From JACDAL01 sp963849115 (GTDB lineage: Bacteria > Actinomycetota > CADDZG01 > WHSQ01): DNA of 64,000 nt. The notes beneath the pieces were generated by a model. It had not been told where the DNA came from. It searched no databases and was given only the letters and a program-made list of their open reading frames with translations. This document shows positions 33,265-41,714 of the stretch, one piece after another. How positions within the stretch are numbered: the stretch's first letter is position 1; every line of letters starts with the position of its first letter. Location: positions 124,001 through 188,000 of the forward strand of contig CAWKGK010000008.1 of NCBI GenBank assembly GCA_963849115.1. Direction: 5' to 3'. The translations under genes and the position numbers were made by a program.

Positions 33265-34110
33265 CGCCCGCTCCACGACACCCTGACGCCTGCCTCGGTG
33301 GGCGGGCGGCGGCGATCCATGGCCATGAGCCAGCGGGCCAGCAGAACGACGATAGTGATTAGGAACACGAGACCAACCGGCGTCCACATAATGGCGCCGG
33401 CGAGCTGCTGGTCCTCGAGTGCAGTGAGCTCCCACTGCACGCGCACCGCGGGCGTGGATCGGGTAGAGGGCGCGACCCGAAAAGATGAGCACGACGGACA
33501 GGGCCGCGCTCTGCAGGCCGCTCACAAAGACGAGAAGGATGGCAGGGCCAAAGTCGAGCCGATGACGCCTGCGTCCGATCACATGCATCCAGAACAGCAA
33601 CGATGCGCTAACGAAGCTCGAGTGTTCCAGTACGTGCCACCGATCGTCGGCGACGGCCGACTGATAAAGGGATGGAAAATGCCAGGCCCACAGCGCGACC
33701 GCAAACAGGGCGCCGGCAATTGCGGGGTGGAACAACACCGACTTCAGCAGCACAATCGGACGAGAGCGCTCCAGCAGGCGCAGGCCCCTGCGAGTGGTGT
33801 GTGGGAGTGCCAGCGTGACCACGAGCACGGGTGTTCCGTAGACGAGCAGGGGGGCGACGATCAGGATCAGCACGAGATGCTGAACCATGTGCCACGAGAA
33901 GAGCTGGACCGCGAGAGCGTCCAACGGAGACATCAAGCCTACGATCAGACCTACGAGGCCGGCGAAGAAGGAGACGGCTCTCCGTAGTGGAACACCCCTG
34001 CCTCGGCCCCGAGCCCACAGTTTCCTTAGGCCCAGCAGATAACCCCATGCCATCGCCGCGACCGCGACGATGAGGACTGGATCGAAGCTCCAGCCACCGA
34101 GTTCGCTCAC
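33261..34110 (-). CDS. CtaG-like cytochrome oxidase assembly protein, one-base frameshift
   Basis: A membrane protein of the caa3-type CtaG family (PF09678), implicated in copper delivery to the oxidase. Family motifs include LMSPLDALAVQLFSWHMVQH, APLLVYGTPVL and WAWHFPSLYQSAV. One frame runs to near 33440; the expected C-terminus (WELTALEDQQLAGAIMW and LARWLMAMDRRRP) lies in the next frame. Dropping one base at about 33435 joins them, and the joined frame ends in an ATGA overlap with the cytochrome c gene. The start is the GTG at 34110, overlapping the upstream stop. The good preservation suggests a recent lesion or a read error. Confidence 0.8.
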
Positions 34111-34505
34111 AGGGAGGGGTCGCATGTCGCGAGAAATCCCGGCACGAACAGAGCGAGGAGGATCCAGAAGGCGAACAGCCCGCTGGTGACGATTCCGGCC
34201 CATGCCATCCACTCGGCGCGTCCGCCGGGCGTCGAGTCTTGCGCCGCCCTTACTCGTCGCCAGCAGCTGAATGAGACGAGCACACCGGCGAGAGCAAGCG
34301 CACCCGCTGCCAGGGTCAGCCATACCGCCACCGGTTCGATCTCCGCGCCTGCCAGCTGCTGCGTCTGGGAGCCGGGGTTGCAGGCGATCTCTTCGAGGTT
34401 GTATCCGATAAGTATCTGCAGGCTCCAAGCCACCGGCCCGGCGAGCACGCCGAACCACAGCAGCCTGGAGCCGCCTCTTTCAGCTCGGCTTACGGCCTGA
34501 GCCAC
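34107..34505 (-). CDS. Small four-helix membrane protein of oxidase cluster
   Basis: A 132-residue integral membrane protein with about four helices (FGVLAGPVAWSLQILIGY; a second beginning VAVWLTLAAGALALAGVLV; the last near AGIVTSGLFAFWILLALF). No named family is assigned, but similar proteins occur between oxidase subunit III and ctaG genes in this phylum. It starts seven bases after the subunit III stop and ends in a GTGA overlap with the CtaG-like gene. An accessory subunit or assembly role is inferred from position. Confidence 0.65.
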   Translation of the reverse strand: MAQAVSRAERGGSRLLWFGVLAGPVAWSLQILIGYNLEEIACNPGSQTQQLAGAEIEPVAVWLTLAAGALALAGVLVSFSCWRRVRAAQDSTPGGRAEWMAWAGIVTSGLFAFWILLALFVPGFLATCDPSL

Positions 34506-34512
34506 ACAGCGC

Positions 34513-35148
34513 TCACAGGTTCGGGGACAGATAGATGGTTGCCAGAACCACTACCCACACGATGTCGACAAAGTGCCAATACATGGTGAAGTTCTGCACC
34601 GTCACATGGCGATTCTTGTCGAATGCGCCTTGCCATGCCCGCACCTGAGCCCACAAACTGATGAGCAAGCCGATCAGTACGTGACTCCCGTGAAAGCCCG
34701 TGATTGTGTAGTACAGGGACCCGTAGGCGTTCGTGGTTGGGCCGAACTCCGCTAGCTTTTCCGGATACTCGACCGCCAATTGAAGGCCCAGAAAGATCGC
34801 ACCGAGAAGGAACCCAGCGCCGAGCCAGAGCCTCAATGCACGTTGATTGCCGTTGCGGGCGGCGCGATCTGCCATATGCACCGGCCAGCTCGAAGTCCAC
34901 AGGATGACGCTCATGATGAGCGGCAATTCAAGAGAAGGGATCGGTATGCCGTCGGGAGGCCACACCGGTGAGGACTTGAATCGGAGGTAGAAGTAGCTCG
35001 CGATCAAGGACCCGAACAGCATCGACTCCGTGACGATCAACATCACCATGCCCCACCATCCCGGCGACACCGAGCCCGCGTGGTGACGGGGCAGAGTATC
35101 CTCCTCGAGGTGGGGATGTGTCCCTGTTGGCGCCTTGGTCACGGTCAT
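34513..35148 (-). CDS. ctaE: Cytochrome c oxidase subunit III
   Basis: A 211-residue, five-helix version of oxidase subunit III. Typical segments are WWGMVMLIVTESMLFGSLI near residue 31, YYTITGFHGSHVLIGLL near 145 and the C-terminal MYWHFVDIVWVVVLATIYL. The conserved Glu of the ES motif and the HFVD motif are present. The ATG overlaps the subunit I stop (ATGA). It stabilises subunit I and the proton-uptake path. Confidence 0.92.
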   Translation of the reverse strand: MTVTKAPTGTHPHLEEDTLPRHHAGSVSPGWWGMVMLIVTESMLFGSLIASYFYLRFKSSPVWPPDGIPIPSLELPLIMSVILWTSSWPVHMADRAARNGNQRALRLWLGAGFLLGAIFLGLQLAVEYPEKLAEFGPTTNAYGSLYYTITGFHGSHVLIGLLISLWAQVRAWQGAFDKNRHVTVQNFTMYWHFVDIVWVVVLATIYLSPNL

Positions 35149-37028
35149 GTCTCCTGCGTCTCCCCTGTGGGCCAGAACCAGCCCGCAACTGCCGCTGCCG
35201 ATGCCAGCGCGCCGGTGGCCGTCATTAGCGCCGCGTCGAACAAGACCCCGTAGAACGAAACCATCATCGCCACGGTCAAGGTCACAGGCCACGGTGACTC
35301 GTGCGGCATCTCCACCACCGCCTGAGGAGTCGCGTCGAGCATGCTTGTCGCGAGAGTTTCGTGACCGCTCGCCAGCAGATAGGCACCGTCTTCGGGACGT
35401 TGGGGGCCGCGCCGAAGCTCGGGCTGGTCCCACATCGGATGCAGGCTGCGCACCGCGGGAATGGACTCGAAGTTGTACTCGGGCGGCGGAGAGCTTGTCG
35501 ACCACTCCAGTGTCTCCGCCTCCCACGGGTCTGGACCTGCGAGCTCACCGCTCTTACTGCTCTTGTACCAGTTGATGAACGTGATGAGTATTCCCAGGGC
35601 AAGCACGAAGGCTCCGACGGTCGACAACAGGTTCCAGATGTCCCATCCGAGGCCCTCCTGATAGGTGTAGGTCCTACGGGGCTGTCCCAAAAGGCCCGAG
35701 ATGTGCATCGGGAAGAATGCGAGATTGAAGCCCGCGAACATGAGCCAAAAGCTCAACTTGCCGAGGCGCTCGTCCAGCATCCGGCCGGTCATCTTGGGCA
35801 GCCAGTAGTAGAGACCGCCGAAGATCGGGAACACAGATCCGCCGATGATGACGTAGTGGATGTGAGCCACCACGAAGTATGAGTCGGTCGTCTGTAGGTC
35901 GAACGGGATGGCGGCGAACATCACTCCCGAGAGGCCCCCGAGCACGAACGTGAATACGAAGCCCAATACGAACAACATCGGGGTCTTGAGGATGACCTTG
36001 CCGGCGATCAGGGTCGCCAGCCAAGCGAACACCTGGATCGAGCTCGGGATGGTAACCATGAAGCTCGACAGAGACGTAAAGCTCAACGCTATCTGGGGGA
36101 TGCCCACGGCGAACATGTGGTGAACCCACACGCCAAACCCGATGAGTGCCACAGCCATCTCCGCCACCACGATATAGATGTAGCCGATCATTGGGCGCCG
36201 TGTGAAGGCAGGGATCATCATTGATACGAGCCCGAAGGCCGGAAGCACGAGGATGTATACCCACGGGTGCCCGAAGATCCAGAAGAGGTGCTGCCATAGG
36301 ACGGCATCTCCTCCCTGAGTGGAATCAAAGAAGTGGAAACCAAGCTTGCGATCGAGCTCCAGCATGACGAGTGCCGCGGTCAGTGGAGGTTGAGCAAACA
36401 CGATGGCGAGTCCGAGCGCCAACTCACCCCACACGAAAATCGGCATGCGGTTGATCGACATCCCCGGTGCTCGAAGCTTGAGGATCGTCACGACGAAGTT
36501 AATCGCGCCGGCGGTGGTCGAGAATCCGAGGAGGATGAGCCCAAGGGCGTAGAAGTCGATGTTCACCCCGGGCGTGAACTCGCTGTTTGCCAGCGGCACG
36601 TAATTGAACCACCCGTTGTTTGGCGCCCTCCCGACCAAAAAGCTCGAGTGCATGAAGATGCCCGCCCCAAGAAAGACCCAGTATCCGAATGCGTTGAGTC
36701 TGGGGAAAGCCATGTCGCGTGCCCCGATCATCAACGGGACGAAGTAGTTGCCGAAGCCCGAGAGCACCGGGACGATGAAGAGGAACATCATCGTGGTTCC
36801 GTGCATCGAGAACATCTGGTTGTAGGTCTCCGGATCAATGACCTCGAGGTTGGCGTCGGCGAGTTGAGCGCGAATGATGAGGGACTCAATACCTCCGAAG
36901 ACGAAAAACACCATCCCTGTATAGAGGTACTTGAACCCGAGCTTCTTGTGATCGACCGTGTTCAGCCAGGTGATTAGACCCGGGCGCTCTCCCCAGATGT
37001 TCTCGAGCCGTTCGGCGACCGACGCCAC
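35145..37028 (-). CDS. ctaD: Cytochrome c oxidase subunit I, unusual proton-channel residues
   Basis: A 627-residue haem-copper oxidase subunit I with about 12 core helices plus an extension with two more helices (residues about 570-620). The low-spin haem His is in SMHGTTMMF (residue 76). The CuB site is WIFGHPWVYILVLPAFG (His254, cross-linked Tyr258) with His303-His304. The Glu of canonical A1 enzymes (HPEVY) is Trp256 here, and the K-channel Lys of GIKVFNW is Gln332 in SIQVFAW. The GTG start has a GGGGGA ribosome binding site. It catalyses O2 reduction at the membrane. Confidence 0.93.
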   Translation of the reverse strand: MASVAERLENIWGERPGLITWLNTVDHKKLGFKYLYTGMVFFVFGGIESLIIRAQLADANLEVIDPETYNQMFSMHGTTMMFLFIVPVLSGFGNYFVPLMIGARDMAFPRLNAFGYWVFLGAGIFMHSSFLVGRAPNNGWFNYVPLANSEFTPGVNIDFYALGLILLGFSTTAGAINFVVTILKLRAPGMSINRMPIFVWGELALGLAIVFAQPPLTAALVMLELDRKLGFHFFDSTQGGDAVLWQHLFWIFGHPWVYILVLPAFGLVSMMIPAFTRRPMIGYIYIVVAEMAVALIGFGVWVHHMFAVGIPQIALSFTSLSSFMVTIPSSIQVFAWLATLIAGKVILKTPMLFVLGFVFTFVLGGLSGVMFAAIPFDLQTTDSYFVVAHIHYVIIGGSVFPIFGGLYYWLPKMTGRMLDERLGKLSFWLMFAGFNLAFFPMHISGLLGQPRRTYTYQEGLGWDIWNLLSTVGAFVLALGILITFINWYKSSKSGELAGPDPWEAETLEWSTSSPPPEYNFESIPAVRSLHPMWDQPELRRGPQRPEDGAYLLASGHETLATSMLDATPQAVVEMPHESPWPVTLTVAMMVSFYGVLFDAALMTATGALASAAAVAGWFWPTGETQET

Positions 37029-37041
37029 TAGTCCCCCGTCA

Positions 37042-38043
37042 TTAGTTGAGGCCCTCGAGATAGTCGAGCAAAGCATCGAGGTCGGCCGAGGACAGCTCGG
37101 TAGGAGGCATGATCGCGCCGGGCTTGACCGATTGTGGATCGATGATCCACCGTGCCAGCTCGGAGCGGGTGTTGTCGAGGACGCCGGAGGCGATCGTTTC
37201 CCGACGGGCAAGATGGGTCAGGTCGGGGCCGAGGTCTGAGTCCGCCTCGGTCCCGCGCACCGCGTGGCAGCCGGCGCAAGAAGACTGCAGGAAGACACTC
37301 TTCCCACGCGCGGCCCCCGATGCGGCCGGCTCGGCGGCCTCGCTCGCTTCGTTGGCCAGCCACGACTCGAACTCGCCGGGTTCATCGGCTATTACGTAGA
37401 AGATCATGTTCGCATGTTGGAGGCCACAGAACTCGGCGCACTGGCCGCGGTAGCGGCCCGGTTCATCTGCCTGAAGCCACATGCTGTTCACGTCGCCCGA
37501 GATGAGGTCAGTCTTGGCCTGAAGTTGGGGTACCCAGAAGCTGTGGATGACGTCATCTGTTGTCAGCCTCAGTCGTACCGACTCTCCCGTGGGAATGTGG
37601 ATCTCGTTTGCGGTTACTGCTTCGCTGCCCTGGTAGCGGGCCTCCCACCACCAGTCGTGCCCGATAATATCGATCGTCAGGCCGGGCTCCTGCGGCGGAG
37701 TCGACAGCGCCATCATGTCGTTCAGACTGACCACGAAGACGCCCGCGAGTATCAGAGAAGGGGCGACGATTCCAGACACCACCACGAAGGGGCCTCCCCA
37801 GCGCGCTTCAGTTAGCTGCGTCTGTTTGCGGTGGCCTCGCACATAGGCGACGGCCAAGAAGGCGACCACCACGGCGAACACGGCGAGAGAGATCCAGAAC
37901 ATCAGCCACCACAGACCCTCGATACGGCGTGCGCCGAAGCCTTTGGGATCGAGCACCGATGGCGCGCTCGACGGAGCACAGGCGGTGGTGGCAATGAGGA
38001 CTGCCAGGATGGTTGCCGTCCGGCCCCACAGTCCCCGGTTCAC
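37042..38043 (-). CDS. ctaC: Cytochrome c oxidase subunit II with fused cytochrome c domain
   Basis: A 333-residue lipoprotein-type subunit II (lipobox IATTAC) with two membrane helices (residues about 45-70 and 85-110), the cupredoxin domain with CuA site CAEFCGLQHANM and upstream HSFWVPQLQAK, and a C-terminal mono-haem cytochrome c domain (CAGCH near residue 255, methionine in IMPPTELS). This caa3-type fusion takes electrons from the bc complex. The GTG overlaps the stop of the NrfD-like frame (GTGA). Confidence 0.93.
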   Translation of the reverse strand: MNRGLWGRTATILAVLIATTACAPSSAPSVLDPKGFGARRIEGLWWLMFWISLAVFAVVVAFLAVAYVRGHRKQTQLTEARWGGPFVVVSGIVAPSLILAGVFVVSLNDMMALSTPPQEPGLTIDIIGHDWWWEARYQGSEAVTANEIHIPTGESVRLRLTTDDVIHSFWVPQLQAKTDLISGDVNSMWLQADEPGRYRGQCAEFCGLQHANMIFYVIADEPGEFESWLANEASEAAEPAASGAARGKSVFLQSSCAGCHAVRGTEADSDLGPDLTHLARRETIASGVLDNTRSELARWIIDPQSVKPGAIMPPTELSSADLDALLDYLEGLN

Positions 38044-38707
38044 TTCGCCCCGGTCGCTCCCGGCTGGACTCTCTGCGGCTCAAAGAGGGCGTGAGGGTTG
38101 ATCGCCGACGCCCTGCCCGCCTCAAAGATGCCGGCCTTGAGAGCAATGGTCGCGACGGTGCCGAGTACGCCGGCCACAACGCGGGCGCGCGCCCCCCGAA
38201 TGGAAGCAAAGACACGGCGATGCTGCCTACTGTGAGATAGGTGCTGGACTTCCACAAAGTGGCTCCGGGGCCATGCCTCAGCGCCGCGCCTGCTTCTTTG
38301 ACCTGGGAAGCCTCCCGTTCGGCCGCCACCGCCACGCCGAGCCCGACCAGATCAACGACGATCCCCAGGCGATCGACGAGCTTGCGCTCGTCATCGCTCG
38401 GCGACGCCATGCTCAGGATGGAAAGCGCGCTTCCAACCCCCGAGATGAGAACCAGGGGCGGCAAGGTCCGGTGCATCGCGCTCCACAACGGAACCGGTGT
38501 GTCCGACAACAGAATCCCCCGGCGGGAGGCCTGAGACCCGAGTGCGCCGGCTTTGGCACCTGCCCCCCCGCCGACCCGACCCCTCACGCCGGGTGAGCCG
38601 AACAGCACCAGTGCGGCGAAGTCAGAAAGGGCCGAGGCTGCGAGGAGCCACCAGGCCACAGTCGAGGTCGGCCTCAAAGCCGGCTCCGAGCGCCCCCATA
38701 GCCCCAC
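38040..38707 (-). pseudogene. Truncated, frameshifted NrfD-like membrane protein gene
   Basis: The frame entering at 38707 contains a NrfD/PsrC-like segment (RRGILLSDTPVPLW; LDRLG-type helices; TYLTVGSIAVSLLPFGGR) but then loses family likeness near 38180. The adjacent frame continues with VVAGVLGTVATIALKAGIFE and AGRASAINPHALFEPQR, a typical NrfD C-terminus, and its stop overlaps the ctaC start (GTGA). The N-terminal half of NrfD is absent. NrfD proteins are quinol-interacting membrane subunits; this copy is probably dead, though a single read error could explain the shift but not the truncation. Confidence 0.65.
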
Positions 38708-38803
38708 TTCGTCGCACCCCCTTCGATGAGGAGAAGAACGGAATCGGGCTCGCTGTCCGGCCCGGCGGACGAATCTACTCCCTCCGAACCACCTCCTCGC
38801 CGC

Positions 38804-38923
38804 TCAGCGCGGAGGCTGAGGCGGCCACGGCTTCCAGTCGAGCCCATCCCGGCTGTCGGCGCCCCACAGCGAGGCAAGCACTCCCAAGACCACGAAGAAA
38901 AGGGCGAGAATGATCAGCTCCAC
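38804..38923 (-). CDS. 39-residue single-span membrane protein
   Basis: A short gene with GTG start and GGAGG ribosome binding site. The peptide is one membrane helix (MELIILALFFVVLGVLASLW) followed by an acidic, Trp- and Pro-rich tail ending PWPPQPPR. It overlaps the end of the preceding 68-residue gene by ten bases and lies at the head of the respiratory operon. Small hydrophobic subunits like this are common in oxidase complexes, but its assignment is by position only. Confidence 0.55.
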   Translation of the reverse strand: MELIILALFFVVLGVLASLWGADSRDGLDWKPWPPQPPR

Positions 38924-39120
38924 GGTGCCTCCTCAGGCCGTCGACGCGTCAGTTGCAAATTCATCACTCTGTGGAGAAGGGGCTCCTTAGCAGTCATCGG
39001 CCCCGAGTCCGTTTTCAGGCGGGCCGAGTGGCGCGCCGCCCTGGCCATCCGGCCCTGTGCCGCCTGACGCTGCAGGTCGTGCACGTGCTCGGTGCTCACA
39101 AGCAAGGTAAGGGAATGCAT
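38914..39120 (-). CDS. Small basic hypothetical protein, head of respiratory operon
   Basis: A 68-residue basic soluble protein beginning HSLTLLVSTEHVHDLQRQAAQ, with an Arg-rich amphipathic helix. Comparable short proteins with a HxxxLxxxA helix are common in actinobacteria. The ribosome binding site is very strong (GAGGAGGCG). It is the first gene on this strand after the divergent CGNR regulator, so it may share a promoter region with it. Confidence 0.6.
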   Translation of the reverse strand: MHSLTLLVSTEHVHDLQRQAAQGRMARAARHSARLKTDSGPMTAKEPLLHRVMNLQLTRRRPEEAPWS

Positions 39121-39144
39121 TACGCCTCCTCTTGGTTGAGACTG

Positions 39145-39198
39145 TTGTAATGGTCTATACTCTCCACGACACTTACAGACTAGAACAGGAGTTGTAAG
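39145..39198. promoter_or_regulatory. TTGTAA/TTACA repeats in the divergent CGNR promoter region
   Basis: Between the divergent genes at 39120 and 39206 lie TTGTAA (39145-39150), CTTACA (39172-39177) and TGTAAG (39193-39198); the last two form an inverted repeat with a 15-base spacer. A -10-like TATACT sits at 39156-39161. The layout suggests an operator for the CGNR protein or another regulator of both genes. Confidence 0.4.
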
Positions 39199-39205
39199 AA
39201 GTCAA

Positions 39206-39793
39206 ATGGATTTTGATAATTACCAGGAGGAAGCGCTCGACACTGCAGTAGATCTCGCGAACTCTCTTGACGTCGTCAGTGGCGAGGAGTACCTGACCAC
39301 TCCGGGCGCGCTGGGAGGCTGGCTACAGGCGCGTGGAATCGAGGCTCCGCGGCCCCCCACCGAGGAAGACGTGGAGGGCCTGCGGCGTTTGCGAGCCCGA
39401 GTCCGGCTCGTGATGGAGGGCTCGGAGAAGGAGGCCGAGGAGGCGCTTCATGAGATCGTGGCTGAGGCCTCCGTGAGGCCGCGGGTCACACTCTCGCAGG
39501 GCGAGTGGCACCTCGGCTACGTGTGTACAGCCGAGGGGCTCGTTGATCGGGTAGCTGCGATAGTCGTCGCAGGTCTGGCCGCGGCCCTGGTGGAGAGCGG
39601 AAGGGAGCGGTTCGGTGTCTGCTCGAAGGAGGGATGCCGCGACGTCTACGTGGACGCTTCCAAGAACCGCTCGCGCCGCTATTGCAGCGATTCATGCTCC
39701 AACCGGGCCAACGTCGCAGCCTTTCGGGCCCGCCAAAAGGCTCCTGAGGGCACAGCGGCGGGGAAGACTGCCGGTCACGCCCCAGTGGTTTGA
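39206..39793 (+). CDS. CGNR zinc finger regulator (ABATE domain)
   Basis: A 195-residue putative stress-type transcription regulator. An N-terminal ABATE domain (LDTAVDLANSLDVVSGEEYL; LRRLRARVRLVMEG) is followed by a C-terminal CGNR-type zinc finger with CSKEGC, RYCSDSC and NRANVAAFRAR near residues 140-175; the C-G-N-R diagnostic appears as SNRANV. The two CxxxC pairs would hold zinc. It is divergent from the respiratory operon and ends within the convergent mscL gene (19-base overlap). Confidence 0.87.
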   Translation: MDFDNYQEEALDTAVDLANSLDVVSGEEYLTTPGALGGWLQARGIEAPRPPTEEDVEGLRRLRARVRLVMEGSEKEAEEALHEIVAEASVRPRVTLSQGEWHLGYVCTAEGLVDRVAAIVVAGLAAALVESGRERFGVCSKEGCRDVYVDASKNRSRRYCSDSCSNRANVAAFRARQKAPEGTAAGKTAGHAPVV

Positions 39794-40185
39794 GGCATGG
39801 TGCAGAACATGCACCGGCCTGCACTCGATGGGATCACGCTGATGCACTCGGGACAGGTTTTCGTCTGCGGAGCCGGGGCGGGGTCGTCCGCAACTCGCGC
39901 CACGAGAGCATTGACCGGCTTGATCACGAACAAGAAGATCGCCAAGGCCACGAGGAGGAAGGCGATGAGGTCGTTGAGGAAGGCGCCGTACCTGATATCC
40001 GAGCCTGCAACCGTCAGCACCAGCGCGCTGAAGTCTGGGGCGCTCCCGGGGATGGCGATGATCGGTGTGAGGATGTTGGCGACAAGGGACGCAATTAGCT
40101 GGCCGAAGGCGACGCCGATCAGCACCCCCACCGCAAGATCGATCATGTTCCCCCGCAGCACGAAGGTCTTGAACTCGTTGATCAT
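39775..40185 (-). CDS. mscL: Large-conductance mechanosensitive channel
   Basis: A 136-residue two-helix channel that opens under osmotic downshock. The first helix is FKTFVLRGNMIDLAVGVLIG with the constriction region GVLIGVAFGQLI, and the second is AFLNDLIAFLLVALAIFLFV. The C-terminal tail carries two CxxC pairs (TCPECIS, RCMFC) that would form a zinc ribbon, a variant seen in some bacteria. The ATG at 40185 with GGAGGGAAGCG upstream is chosen over a start 14 codons earlier. Confidence 0.92.
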   Translation of the reverse strand: MINEFKTFVLRGNMIDLAVGVLIGVAFGQLIASLVANILTPIIAIPGSAPDFSALVLTVAGSDIRYGAFLNDLIAFLLVALAIFLFVIKPVNALVARVADDPAPAPQTKTCPECISVIPSSAGRCMFCTMPQTTGA

Positions 40186-40234
40186 CGCTTCCCTCCTCGG
40201 TGCCGAGTGGTTCGCCACGTTTACCATGCGTTAG

Positions 40235-41692
40235 ATGATTCAACTGGAGGGCGGCCCGGATTTCTCCATGCTCATCGACGGGCGGTGGGTTTCCAGTGAA
40301 ACTCGCATGGAAGCATGGAGCCCCGCTACCGGCGAGCGGCTGGGAACCATTTCCGAAGGAACCCGCTCGGATGTCGGGAATGCGGTTATGGCGTCGGCGT
40401 CGGCGTGGCGTCGCTGGTCCGAATCGTCCGCCTTCGAGCGAGCCGAGGCGATGGGAAGGATCGCCGAAACGATTCGAGGGAGACGGGACGAGCTCGCCAG
40501 GGTGCTGACGCTCGATCAGGGAAAGCCCCTGTACGCCGAGTCCTACGACGAGGTGGACGAGCTCGCCGAATACTTCGTAATGGCGGGGGAGGACGCCAAG
40601 CGCATGGAGGGCTCGATGCCGCCCTCGGTGTCGTCCACTAAGAGAGTGTTGGTATATCGGGTGGCACGCGGGGTGATCGGAGTGATAACTCCGTGGAACT
40701 GGCCCTACACGATGCCGGCGGAGCTGATCGCTCCGGCACTGGCGGCCGGTAATGCGGTGGTGTGGGCTCCGGCCCCCAGCACTTCCGTGTGCGCTGTAGC
40801 ACTGGCGCAATGCATCCAGGAATCGGACTTGCCTCCGGGCGTCTTCAACATGGTCACCGGGCCCGGGCCGGTTGTAGGAGATGAGATAGCCGGTCACCCC
40901 GGGGTCCAGGCGGTGTCCTTCATCGGGTCCATTGAAACCGGACACAAGGTTGCCCGGCGCGCCGCGGGCAAAGCGTTGTTACTCGAGATGGGCGGCAACG
41001 GGCCCTTCGTCGTTCTCGACGACGCCGATCTGGAGGCGGCCGCGCAGGCCAGCCTGGAAGCGGCCTTCTTGTGCGCGGGTCAGAGCTGTACGGCCGGCGA
41101 GCGCTGGCTCGTGGCGGACGATGTCCACGATGGGTTCGTCGACGCACTCGGCGGGATCGTTGCCCAGCAGGTCAGGCTCGGCGACCCGCTGGCGAAGGAG
41201 ACGACCATGGGACCGCTCAACAACGAGGTCACAGCCGACAAGGTCGACCGTCATGTCGTTGGTGCCCTGGATGGAGGAGCGAGCACCGTGACCGGCGGTG
41301 GGCGGGCAGAGGGTTATCCCACCAGTCTGTACTACCAGCCCACGGTGCTCAAGAATGTGACGGCGGCAATGGAGATCGCGCACGAGGAGACGTTTGGTCC
41401 CGTGATCCCGATCTCCACGGTCGCGGACGAGAACGAGGCGCTCGAGATCATCCGCTCCTCTCCCTACGGCCTTCTTACGGCGGTGTGGACCAGGGATCTC
41501 GGTCGTGGCCTTCGATTCGCCGAGAAAGCCGATGCGGGTTGGGTCAACATCAACGAGTCTTCGAATTACTGGGAGAGTCATCTGCCCTTCGGGGGGCGCT
41601 CCACGTCCGGCTCTGGGGTGGGCCGCGTCGGTGGCCGACATACGTTAGAGACCTTCACCGAGCTCAAGACTGTGGTGATCAATCTCGGCTGA
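40235..41692 (+). CDS. NAD-dependent aldehyde dehydrogenase
   Basis: A 485-residue aldehyde dehydrogenase that oxidises an aldehyde to its acid with NAD(P). The oxyanion Asn is in ITPWNWPY near residue 155, the general base Glu in LLEMGGNGPFVVLDD near 252 and the nucleophile Cys in CAGQSCTAGER near 286. The C-terminal HLPFGGRSTSGSGVGRVGG is typical. Substrate is not clear; the class-III aminotransferase at 45 kb could supply a semialdehyde, but they are not in one operon. An ATG at 40268 is an alternative start. Confidence 0.9.
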   Translation: MIQLEGGPDFSMLIDGRWVSSETRMEAWSPATGERLGTISEGTRSDVGNAVMASASAWRRWSESSAFERAEAMGRIAETIRGRRDELARVLTLDQGKPLYAESYDEVDELAEYFVMAGEDAKRMEGSMPPSVSSTKRVLVYRVARGVIGVITPWNWPYTMPAELIAPALAAGNAVVWAPAPSTSVCAVALAQCIQESDLPPGVFNMVTGPGPVVGDEIAGHPGVQAVSFIGSIETGHKVARRAAGKALLLEMGGNGPFVVLDDADLEAAAQASLEAAFLCAGQSCTAGERWLVADDVHDGFVDALGGIVAQQVRLGDPLAKETTMGPLNNEVTADKVDRHVVGALDGGASTVTGGGRAEGYPTSLYYQPTVLKNVTAAMEIAHEETFGPVIPISTVADENEALEIIRSSPYGLLTAVWTRDLGRGLRFAEKADAGWVNINESSNYWESHLPFGGRSTSGSGVGRVGGRHTLETFTELKTVVINLG

Positions 41693-41714
41693 TATCAATC
41701 CCTCCGAGTGGGTA

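Noticed and set aside
36333..36977. Plus-strand frame of 214 codons opposite oxidase subunit I
   Set aside because: Same reason: antisense shadow of a strongly conserved gene.
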